Positions 23,803 to 30,580 of a DNA stretch of 32,774 nucleotides are shown one piece after another. The notes under the pieces were generated by a model that made no database searches, was not told the DNA's origin, and was given only the letters and a program-made list of their open reading frames with translations. The position numbers and the translations under genes were made by a program. How positions within the stretch are numbered: the stretch's first letter is position 1; each line of letters begins with the position of its first letter. The stretch lies in NCBI GenBank assembly GCA_036721855.1, contig DAIMKF010000021.1:1-32774 (forward strand). The letters run 5' to 3'. The stretch comes from JAHDNZ01 sp036721855 (GTDB lineage Bacteria > Bacillota > DTU065).

Positions 23803-24696
23803 ATGGTAAATAAAGAAGGAAATAGGGCCCTCTCTATCTTTTTTATGTTCTCTTTAGCACTTCATATCAGTCTTTTATTACTTATACCACTAGATAAGCT
23901 GGAAGCTATTTTTTCAGGTACAGGAAATAACTACAGACAAACAAAAACAATCGCGATAAGAATTACAGGCAGTGGTGAGCCTTTAAATAAAGGACAAGAG
24001 AAAACTGAAGTAGCTTCTCAAAAAGAAGAAAAACCCAAAGGTAATGTTGAAGACCAGCCTGCACCAAAGGTTGAAATAAAACCCACAGAATCAGTAAAAA
24101 GCAATATACCAAAAAAACCAGGTGAATCTTCCAAAAGTCCTACACCAGAGCCAAAACCAGTTCGTTCCGATACCCCGGAAAAGAAACCTGAGCCTCCCCA
24201 GGAAAAAGCACCTGAAGTTGAATTAATAGTAAGTAAAACTAGTGAGCTGGCAGTAGACTTTGATGCCATTACCAAGGCAGCCGAAGGACGAGCAATAGAT
24301 GATGAGGGTAAAGGTGGCAGTATTGCCAATAAAACCGGTACATCTGAGGGAAATTCAGATAATCTAGTGCCTCCAAGAGGCGAAGATTATATTACCAATC
24401 GAGGTGGCTCAGGCGGCTTTACTACCAAGGATATTGAAAGTTTGGAATATAGTGGAGTGTTAGAGATGGTTTTTGAAGTAGATAGCGAAGGCAAGTTAAC
24501 AGTTGTTTTGGTCGAAGGTTTAGGTGATGAGAGGTTGAATAAACAATTGGTTAACTCTGCACAAGGAAGTTGGCGTGGCCGTTTTGATGAAGAGGCTAAA
24601 GCGAGGTTTCCAGATGGTTATCAAGTACCGGTAACGGTAATCTTTGATAAAGGTAAAGGGACACATAAATTTGGAGATGTATCACCACTTATATAG
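23803..24696 (+). CDS. TonB-like energy transducer
   Basis: A 297-residue protein anchored by one N-terminal helix (about 10-31). That helix carries Ser17-x-x-x-His21, the same spacing as the conserved Ser16/His20 of TonB that contacts ExbD. A Pro/Lys/Glu-rich linker (about 65-145) follows, long enough to span an envelope layer. The C-terminal about 75 residues (EYSGVLEMVFEVDSEGKLTV and on to VPVTVIFD) resemble the TonB C-terminal domain. Start ATG after TAAGGAGTGGG, 17 bases behind exbD. In diderm bacteria TonB drives outer-membrane receptors; no such receptor lies in this window. The partner may be the secreted or SLH proteins that follow. Confidence 0.82.
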   Translation: MVNKEGNRALSIFFMFSLALHISLLLLIPLDKLEAIFSGTGNNYRQTKTIAIRITGSGEPLNKGQEKTEVASQKEEKPKGNVEDQPAPKVEIKPTESVKSNIPKKPGESSKSPTPEPKPVRSDTPEKKPEPPQEKAPEVELIVSKTSELAVDFDAITKAAEGRAIDDEGKGGSIANKTGTSEGNSDNLVPPRGEDYITNRGGSGGFTTKDIESLEYSGVLEMVFEVDSEGKLTVVLVEGLGDERLNKQLVNSAQGSWRGRFDEEAKARFPDGYQVPVTVIFDKGKGTHKFGDVSPLI

Positions 24697-24709
24697 AGGA
24701 GGGGTAGCA

Positions 24710-26734
24710 GTGAAAAAACAAATTCTAGTTATCGTTAGCGTCCTTTCTATAATGGCCTTTGTCTGTCCATCTACAGCTGCACAATCACAAATACCCCGAA
24801 GCTTTAGCCAGGGTGATAGTGTTATCAAGATCGAAAACGAATATATCGAGATTGTTGTTAATACCAGTGAAGATGCCACAGGTCGATTTGCGGTATTAAC
24901 TACAGGAGGGGATCCTACAAGGGTAGACGATAACAATAATTTTTTAATATATGGTTTAGGAAAACCTGTAACATCTTATAGTACAATTCGTATTGATAAA
25001 ACCAACTATGTATTTGGGGGCAAGACCAGTAAAAGAGCAGGTCTAAATGGTAATTATGGAGAGGTTGTAACACCACCTGTACAAAGAGAAGATGGGATTT
25101 ATACAGCTTATCTTTACGGAGATATTTTTGTAGAACAGATTTTAGATCTGACTATATCAACAACAACCGGTAAACCAGATACAGCTTCAATTAGGTATTG
25201 TATTACCAATCAAGGCAGTATGACTCAAGATTTGGGGTTACGGGTTGTTTTAGACACCATGCTTGGTAACAATGACGGAGCCCCTTTTAGAGTGCGAGAT
25301 ATGGCTGTAGTTAGCGACAGCATGTTTGTGGGAGATGAAATACCCGCCTTTGTGCAGGCTTTTGATGATTTGATTAAGCCGGCAGTTATGGCACAGGCAA
25401 ATCTTGCCGGTCCTGAAGTAACCAAACCTAACCGAGTATATTTTACCAATTGGGGTAGTCTTGCGGATGGAGTTTGGGATTTTAATTTTCAATTAGAACG
25501 TGATTTTACACGCGAAGGGGAATTTGAACTAGATAGTGCAATGGCCATTTATTGGGATCAACAACCACTTGCTCCGGGAGAGTCACGAAATTTTGTAACT
25601 CATTATGGTTTAGGTGGCATCTCAATTGCTAAGGGTTATCTATCTTTAGGACTTAGTACAGTGAATAAAGTCGCGGCCAATTCGTTGCCGTTTGATGTTG
25701 TTGGTTACGTCCAAAACACTGGCGATGGTATTGCTCATGATGTATCTGTTAAACTTAATCTTCCGGTAGGTTTAGGAAACTTGGGAGATTCTGAAAAAAT
25801 TGTCGGCAAGATGGCTCCCGGTGAGTCACGTCAAGTAGTATGGAAAGTTCAGCCGACAGGCAAAGCTTTCGGCCATATGCAGATCAAAATGGATGTTGAA
25901 GCAATCAATGTCGGATTAAACTCAGTCACCAGGGATATAGAAGTTACCAAACCGGCGAAACTAGGGCTTAGTTTAAGTGGTCCTCGCAGTTTAGGTGTAT
26001 ATGATGAAAAACTTTACCCTGAAGTGTTTGAGGTAAACGGTAGAATAACAAATGATGGTGGTTCAACTGCTTATAATGTTGAACTTAAAATCAGTAGTTC
26101 ATCTTTTAAGATAGTTCATAGTCCTACTTTCTATGTTTTTTCAATACCGCCAAACTCTTCTAAGGATGTAAGATGGCAGATATCAACCAGACCTAATCCA
26201 GGGCTAACTTATCCATATGGCAAGGTAATAGTAACATTAAATGCAATCTCCAATAACGCTGAAGCTCCTAATCCAAGAGAACTGATAATTGATGTACCTA
26301 GGTTAGAACCAAAACTATGGCTAAAACCAGAAAACGATGTACCACAAGTGATAAGCAATAATTTAGTTTATGTTTTTGACCTGATGGCAACAAATATTCC
26401 TGGTCTAAGACAATTTGAAATAGAATTAAATTACGATCCTAACCTCCTACAGTTTTTTGGCTGGCGTATGGGTACGCAAATAGTCGCTTCCTCGGCTGAA
26501 GGAGAGCTAGAGCATGGTTCTTTTGAAGTTACTTCTCCTTACAAGGCAAATCAGACCGGGGAACTTATCATTAAAGGTCAGGTTCTGGAAAGAGGCAGTA
26601 TTAGTGGTTCTTTAGCTCAAATTAAATTTAAAATTATAGGTGTAGGTAAAACTCAAATAGATATTAATAATGTTATTCTTAGACCCCAAATTAAATTCAA
26701 TAAAGATGTTCTAGAAATAGAATTGAAAAAGTAA
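24710..26734 (+). CDS. Large secreted protein with CARDB-like and cohesin-like domains
   Basis: A 674-residue exported protein. Signal peptide about 1-26, ending near CPSTAA. Residues about 40-310 form a domain I do not recognise, rich in beta strands. Then come two beta-sandwich repeats, about 310-410 (NSLPFDVVGYVQNTGDGIAH) and 410-530 (VFEVNGRITNDGGSTAYNVE), like CARDB/alpha-macroglobulin-type modules. The last 140 residues resemble a cohesin-type domain (FEIELNYDPNLLQFFGWR...GELIIKG...LAQIKFKIIG). Start GTG 24710 with GAGGAGGGG five bases upstream; the longer frame to 24644 lies inside the TonB-like gene. It may be an exported partner of the motor. Function unknown. Confidence 0.7.
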   Translation: MKKQILVIVSVLSIMAFVCPSTAAQSQIPRSFSQGDSVIKIENEYIEIVVNTSEDATGRFAVLTTGGDPTRVDDNNNFLIYGLGKPVTSYSTIRIDKTNYVFGGKTSKRAGLNGNYGEVVTPPVQREDGIYTAYLYGDIFVEQILDLTISTTTGKPDTASIRYCITNQGSMTQDLGLRVVLDTMLGNNDGAPFRVRDMAVVSDSMFVGDEIPAFVQAFDDLIKPAVMAQANLAGPEVTKPNRVYFTNWGSLADGVWDFNFQLERDFTREGEFELDSAMAIYWDQQPLAPGESRNFVTHYGLGGISIAKGYLSLGLSTVNKVAANSLPFDVVGYVQNTGDGIAHDVSVKLNLPVGLGNLGDSEKIVGKMAPGESRQVVWKVQPTGKAFGHMQIKMDVEAINVGLNSVTRDIEVTKPAKLGLSLSGPRSLGVYDEKLYPEVFEVNGRITNDGGSTAYNVELKISSSSFKIVHSPTFYVFSIPPNSSKDVRWQISTRPNPGLTYPYGKVIVTLNAISNNAEAPNPRELIIDVPRLEPKLWLKPENDVPQVISNNLVYVFDLMATNIPGLRQFEIELNYDPNLLQFFGWRMGTQIVASSAEGELEHGSFEVTSPYKANQTGELIIKGQVLERGSISGSLAQIKFKIIGVGKTQIDINNVILRPQIKFNKDVLEIELKK

Positions 26735-26760
26735 GCTTGTTTAGAAGGGGAGGGTATTTT

Positions 26761-28182
26761 ATGAAGATTTTCCGGCAAAAAGCTATGGCAGTATTAATAT
26801 TAGTTCTTTCATTAGCTGGCTTGATTACTGCGGTAGATATTAAAGATGTTAATTCAACTCATTGGGCATATCAAAGCGTGAAAGAGCTGGTAGATAAAGG
26901 TTACCTTTCAGTATATCCGGATAACACCTTTAGAGGGAATGAGCCGGTTGATCGCTATACTTTAGCTTCAGTAATAGCAAGAGTAATAAAAGAGATTCAA
27001 AGTGGTAATGCTAATATATTAAAAGATGATGTTGAAACCTTAAAAAAACTTTATGAAGAATTTGAACGCAAATTAGGAACTACCACCATTGATCTTAATA
27101 AAATAAACACAAGAGTAACAAGCCTTGAAAAAGGTTTAGGTATCAACAACGAAGAGATAACTAGATTCCAGTTAGATTTTGACAACCAAGTTAGAGCTAT
27201 TTTTTCGTCTTTAAATAACACAAAATCCAATCTTCAAGATCAAATTAAAGATTTAAGTGAAGAGATAGACTCCATAAAAACGGAGAAAGTTTCTAGCACT
27301 GCTGTAGATGTAGCTATTTCCAATGCTATTCAAAGAGCGTCAACAGAGATTGAGGAAACAAATAAAGAGCAAGAGAAACTTAAAGAAACATTCAACGAAC
27401 AACTAATACAGCTCACAGATGATATTGATCAAAGGGAACAAATTCTAAGAGATGAATTTAATGATGAATTAGCAGTTATAAAGCTTGATATGGATAAAAA
27501 TCTTAAAGCAGAAATTGAAGCCTTAAAAACAGATCTGGCGATGAAAGGTCAAAATTTTGATGTTCTAGCCACAAAAACTGATGCAAATATTGATTCTATT
27601 ACTAGTGCTATCCAATCGTTAGATAATAAGTATACACAAGAGCTCGAACAATCAGCTAACGAGTTAAATAAAGTGAAGGCTGATTTGGGTACTGTAATAA
27701 CAGCAATGGAAAACAAAATGAGCAATGATTTTACCATGCTAAAAAGTCAGATCCAGAGTGCTTCGCAAGAATCAGCAGCTGAAATCACGGAATTCAAAAA
27801 AGAACTCAGTGAAACATTCAGTGCTTATATGGCTGAAAGCGATCAAAAAGCTCTAGCTAGAGATCAAGTTGCCGAAGAAAAGTATGTTGCTTTTACAGGT
27901 GATATTGAAGCTCGTATGACTGAAATTAACACATCTCAAAATAAGATACTAGAACAGATTGATACCTTAAAAAATGATTTTAGAATGGCCAGCAATCTTA
28001 ATGCAAGCAAAGAAAAAGCTATTGAAAACAGATTTCAAAAACTTGAAGAAGATCAAAAAAGTTTACAGGAAAGCAACCAAGCCAGACTTCAAGCTTTGGA
28101 AAAAAACCGTACAATTTGGCACATGGGATTTGGCCTGTCTTTAGTTGCGATTGTAATTGCTATTGTTGGTTTTTATAAATAA
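26761..28182 (+). CDS. SLH-domain protein with long coiled coil and C-terminal membrane helix
   Basis: A 473-residue envelope protein. Signal segment about 5-25, one SLH motif about 28-85 (VDRYTLASVIARVIKE after YPDNTFRGNEP), then some 360 residues of almost continuous coiled coil, and a C-terminal membrane helix (IWHMGFGLSLVAIVIAIVGF) three residues from the end. It is the larger twin of the protein at 18684. If the SLH end holds the wall and the C-terminal helix sits in a membrane, the coiled coil would measure the gap between them. Start ATG with AGGGGAGGG upstream; the TTG at 26737 is excluded. Last gene of the exbB operon. Confidence 0.85.
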   Translation: MKIFRQKAMAVLILVLSLAGLITAVDIKDVNSTHWAYQSVKELVDKGYLSVYPDNTFRGNEPVDRYTLASVIARVIKEIQSGNANILKDDVETLKKLYEEFERKLGTTTIDLNKINTRVTSLEKGLGINNEEITRFQLDFDNQVRAIFSSLNNTKSNLQDQIKDLSEEIDSIKTEKVSSTAVDVAISNAIQRASTEIEETNKEQEKLKETFNEQLIQLTDDIDQREQILRDEFNDELAVIKLDMDKNLKAEIEALKTDLAMKGQNFDVLATKTDANIDSITSAIQSLDNKYTQELEQSANELNKVKADLGTVITAMENKMSNDFTMLKSQIQSASQESAAEITEFKKELSETFSAYMAESDQKALARDQVAEEKYVAFTGDIEARMTEINTSQNKILEQIDTLKNDFRMASNLNASKEKAIENRFQKLEEDQKSLQESNQARLQALEKNRTIWHMGFGLSLVAIVIAIVGFYK

Positions 28183-28184
28183 TT

Positions 28185-28212
28185 AAAGGGAGGGTAAAAA
28201 CCCTCCCTTTTT
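28185..28212 (+). terminator. Intrinsic terminator, end of the exbB operon
   Basis: AAAGGGAGGG (28185-28194) pairs with CCCTCCCTTT (28201-28210) and is followed by TT, giving TTTTT in all. On the minus strand AATTATTTATAAAAA follows, so it may also end the convergent small gene. Confidence 0.9.
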
Positions 28213-28220
28213 GCAGTTTG

Positions 28221-28349
28221 TCAGTTTTTCAAATCGTTGTCTTTTTTGTTACACTCTTCGCTGCGATTTAAATTGTTAGTACGATTTAGCTGGTTTATTT
28301 TCTGTTCACTTTTTCGAGTCTTTTTTGGGGCTCTTTGTTTTGCAACCAT
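28221..28349 (-). CDS. Small basic protein, 42 residues
   Basis: An ATG frame of 42 codons preceded by AGAGGTGAAATT, a proper ribosome site. It begins MVAKQRAPKKTRKSEQK and continues with an Asn/Lys-rich tail that includes one Cys (position 33). Eleven lysines and five arginines make it strongly basic; no membrane segment. No family is recognised. It might be a nucleic-acid-binding or spore-associated small protein, but this is a guess. It faces the exbB operon and lies within the 280-base gap before the GPH transporter. Confidence 0.5.
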   Translation of the reverse strand: MVAKQRAPKKTRKSEQKINQLNRTNNLNRSEECNKKDNDLKN

Positions 28350-28462
28350 AATTTCACCTCTAAGAATAGATTATACTTTTAATAATTTTTAATACCCCAA
28401 TTGCAAGGGAATTTGTTTATCTGGTTGAATAACCTTAATATGAACAAAAAGGGGGGGGAAGA

Positions 28463-29785
28463 ATGAAAAAGGATAAGACCCGTTGGTTGTACAGCGTGGG
28501 TTCTCTAGCGAGTATGCTTACTGTTGCTACATTTTCCGGTTATATTAATTTTTACTATATTGACTATTTGAAGCTTTCACCAATCTTCATAGGTCAGGCT
28601 ATGTTTTTTTATGGTATCTATAATGCTATAAATGATCCTCTTTTAGGACAGATATCCGATCGCTACCATAGTAGACATGGAACTAGGGTGCCTTTTATAA
28701 AATATGGAATGGTTCCGTTTGTAATCGCTTTTGCTCTATTATGGCTTCCTAAACCGACCTGGTTTGCAGGTAATCAAACAGCTCTTTTTGCTTACTTTGT
28801 TTTTTCGGTATTTCTTTTCGATGGCTTATATACATTAGTTTTTCTTAACTGGACAGCTCTTTATCCCGAGCTCTACCGTACAGATAAGGAAAGAAATGAA
28901 GTCTCCGCGATCAGACAGATTTTTGGGATAATCGGCAATATTATTGGCTTTGCTGCACCACCTGTATTAGCTATGTTAATCGGGTGGCCACTTTTAGGAG
29001 TGTCTTTTGCTTCAATTGCTTTAGTTGCACTCTATTTAAGTATTAAATATGTGCAATTAGAAACGGAACCTCACGAAAAAGAGGGCTTGCCTTTTGGCAT
29101 TGCCCTAAAAGAAACGCTTAAAAACAAAGCTTTTGTTATCTATGTAATCGCCTCTTTTTTCTTGCAGTTTACCTTTGTGTTTATGCAAGCAGTAATGCCT
29201 TTTTATGTTAAATATGTACTTAAAGCAGGAAGTTTAGAACAATCCCTAGTGTTGGGAACAGTGTTTATTAGTGCTTTGTTCTTTGTTTTGGGTTGGGGCA
29301 AGGTATCTAGTGAAAAAGGTGCCAAATGGACCATGCTTGTTTGTATAGCATTATTTGCTTTTAGTTTAATACCTTATTGGTTTGCCCAAAACTACTTAAC
29401 TGGGCTTATTATTGCTGCTCTTAATGGTTTTGGCTTAGCTGGTCTGATTATTTTACTTGATGTTATGTTAGCAGATGTCATAGATTTAGATCATCTAAAA
29501 ACAGGTCAACGTAGAGAGGGAATGTATTTTGGCATGAATGCGCTTATTATAAGACTAGGCATCTCTATCCAGGGGCCTCTTCTTGGTTACATTTTAAGTC
29601 GAACCGGATATATTGCCGATGCTTCAGTACAGGCAGGTTCAGCACTGACAGGTTTAAAAGTTGCTTTAGTGGTAGTACCAATTGCAGCTTTAGTCTTCTC
29701 ATTTTTATTCTACCTGCTCTATCCACTAAATAAAAAAGAAGTTAATAAAATAAAAGAAAAATTAGAAAATTCAACAGCTGCATAA
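28463..29785 (+). CDS. GPH-family (MelB-type) sugar/cation symporter
   Basis: A 440-residue permease with about 12 membrane helices. The family motif is clear: NDPLLGQISDRYHSRHGTRV followed by PFI near residues 55-78, with cytoplasmic loop charges as in MelB, XynB and related glycoside-pentoside-hexuronide transporters. The second half has LLDVMLADVIDLDHLKTGQR and REGMYFG, also typical. The substrate is unknown; no sugar-hydrolase gene is next to it. Start ATG with AAGGGGGGGGAAGA. It stands alone between a small minus-strand gene and a hairpin array, with weak termination in its own direction at 29788-29818. Confidence 0.9.
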   Translation: MKKDKTRWLYSVGSLASMLTVATFSGYINFYYIDYLKLSPIFIGQAMFFYGIYNAINDPLLGQISDRYHSRHGTRVPFIKYGMVPFVIAFALLWLPKPTWFAGNQTALFAYFVFSVFLFDGLYTLVFLNWTALYPELYRTDKERNEVSAIRQIFGIIGNIIGFAAPPVLAMLIGWPLLGVSFASIALVALYLSIKYVQLETEPHEKEGLPFGIALKETLKNKAFVIYVIASFFLQFTFVFMQAVMPFYVKYVLKAGSLEQSLVLGTVFISALFFVLGWGKVSSEKGAKWTMLVCIALFAFSLIPYWFAQNYLTGLIIAALNGFGLAGLIILLDVMLADVIDLDHLKTGQRREGMYFGMNALIIRLGISIQGPLLGYILSRTGYIADASVQAGSALTGLKVALVVVPIAALVFSFLFYLLYPLNKKEVNKIKEKLENSTAA

Positions 29786-29787
29786 AA

Positions 29788-29921
29788 AAACAGGCAGATC
29801 TAAAAGATCTGCCTGTTTCGAGGTCAAACTCTAGGAAACTAGAGTTTAAGCCACCTCTGGTTGATCATCTCAACCACCCCCTCGCTTGGGATGATTTGGC
29901 CAATTCCCAATTACCATTATA
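29788..29921 (-). ncRNA. Candidate small structured RNA
   Basis: On the minus strand a perfect -10 (TATAAT, 29921-29916, no clear -35) is followed by three hairpins and a strong terminator: TTGGGA/TCCCAA (29910-29905 with 29891-29886), TGGTTGA/TCAACCA (29876-29870 with 29864-29858), AAACTCTAG/CTAGAGTTT (29847-29839 with 29834-29826), then AAACAGGCAGATCT/AGATCTGCCTGTTT (29818-29805 with 29801-29788) ending in seven T. A 9-codon ORF MINQRWLKL with SD GAGGGGGTGG starts at 29868 in the second hairpin loop. On the plus strand only three T follow the last stem, so this terminator suits minus-strand RNA better. A type I toxin/antitoxin or cis-leader remnant is an alternative. Confidence 0.45.
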
Positions 29922-29925
29922 AACA

Positions 29926-29952
29926 AAAAGGCACCTGTTCTAGGTGCCTTTT
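29926..29952 (-). terminator. Intrinsic terminator of the CD3324-type gene
   Basis: AAAAGGCACCT (29926-29936) pairs with AGGTGCCTTTT (29942-29952) around GTTCT. On the minus strand TTTTTGTTT follows. The stop codon of the HTH gene lies at the base of the loop. Confidence 0.9.
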
Positions 29953-30233
29953 CTGGTTCCTAAATGTTTTTTCCGACTGCCTCTGACTATCTTTCTTATA
30001 CTGTCGTAACTTAAGTGGAACTTATCCATAAGCTCTTCGATGGAAAAACCGGCTATATAATGATGGATAATAATTCGGTTTCTTTCTTTTAACTCAGCAC
30101 GGGCACCGTTTCTCTCACCCCAGCCAAGCTTTTTTCCATCACATTTTGGGATATAAATTTCCTGACCTTGAATATATTCTTGTACTTGTCTGAGAAGTTC
30201 TTCTGGCAAAATTTCTTCAGCGTTTGTATACAT
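29940..30233 (-). CDS. CD3324-family (Mor-like) HTH protein
   Basis: A 97-residue putative DNA-binding protein. It begins MYTNAEEILPEELLRQVQEY and continues IQGQEIYIPK, the hallmark opening of the CD3324 family of Firmicutes, followed by WGERNGARAELKERN and a C-terminal helix-turn-helix at about 61-84 (FSIEELMDKFHLSYDSIRKI), related to the Mor activator fold. The start ATG 30233 has GAAAGGAGA 12 bases upstream, slightly far; that site lies in the loop of a possible hairpin ending right before the ATG. The longer frame to 30305 overlaps the upstream leader ORF and is not favoured. Its biological target is unknown. Confidence 0.8.
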   Translation of the reverse strand: MYTNAEEILPEELLRQVQEYIQGQEIYIPKCDGKKLGWGERNGARAELKERNRIIIHHYIAGFSIEELMDKFHLSYDSIRKIVRGSRKKHLGTRKGT

Positions 30234-30235
30234 AA

Positions 30236-30320
30236 ACAGCCAAAGTCTCCTTTCATGAGGCGTTGGCTGTAAAATACGCATGGCAAAGGATTGCTCTAAA
30301 CGCAAGTGTGAGCCAACGCC
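30236..30320 (-). promoter_or_regulatory. Three-segment translational attenuator before the CD3324-type gene
   Basis: In the minus-strand RNA, segment 1 GGCGTTGGCT (30320-30311) is perfectly complementary to segment 2 AGCCAACGCC (30268-30259). Segment 2 extended upstream (ACAGCCAA, 30270-30263) is also perfectly complementary to segment 3 TTGGCTGT (30243-30236). The two pairings exclude each other. Segment 1 lies in the last codons of a 28-codon leader ORF. Segment 3 ends three bases before the ATG, and the ribosome site (30254-30246) is in the loop of 2:3. This is the erm-type attenuator layout. Confidence 0.65.
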
Positions 30321-30382
30321 GGGGTTATGGCAGAAAAATACGCTAAATAAAAGTCAATAGAAAACCCATTCTTCCTCAGCAT
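30296..30382 (-). CDS. 28-codon leader ORF
   Basis: ATG at 30382 has the full site AAAGGAGGTG seven bases before it, a better site than the main gene's. The peptide starts MLRKNGFSIDFYLAYFS and ends ALAHTCV before TAG at 30296-30298. It is mostly hydrophobic after four basic or polar residues. Its final third contains segment 1 of the pairing set at 30236-30320 (codons for Pro21 to Ala24). I read it as a regulatory leader peptide; a small functional membrane peptide is the alternative. No known leader sequence is recognised. Confidence 0.6.
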   Translation of the reverse strand: MLRKNGFSIDFYLAYFSAITPALAHTCV

Positions 30383-30441
30383 CTGCTCACACCTCCTTTC
30401 AATTAATGTAGAGCTAAAGAAGTTAAAATTCTAACAACCTA

Positions 30442-30470
30442 ATTATTACAAAAATATTGTGATCTGGCAA
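30442..30470 (-). promoter_or_regulatory. Sigma-A promoter of the leader/CD3324-type transcript
   Basis: On the minus strand TTGCCA (30470-30465), a 17-base spacer and AATAAT (30447-30442), each one mismatch from consensus. Transcription would start near 30435, some 53 bases before the leader ATG. Confidence 0.65.
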
Positions 30471-30479
30471 GGGAAAGAT

Positions 30480-30495
30480 TAATCCGAACGGATTA
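30480..30495. promoter_or_regulatory. Operator-like palindrome
   Basis: TAATCCG-AA-CGGATTA, a perfect 7-bp inverted repeat with a two-base centre, lies about 10 bases upstream of the -35 of the minus promoter and 85 bases before the plus-strand gene at 30581. It fits a dimeric regulator, which may be the CD3324-type protein itself, but this is not shown. Confidence 0.45.
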
Positions 30496-30580
30496 TCTCT
30501 TATATTTATTCTACAAAGCAGTAGATGATTAGGTTATATATGATATGGGGAAAATTAATAAATGAATAGGAGGACTGGTA

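Noticed and set aside
24018..24329. A 103-codon minus-strand frame opposite the TonB-like linker
   Set aside because: Its Ser/Gly-rich product is simply the reverse reading of the Pro/Lys/Glu-rich linker.
30234..30305. A 24-residue extension of the CD3324-type protein
   Set aside because: It overlaps the leader ORF and pairing segments; the family begins at the ATG at 30233.
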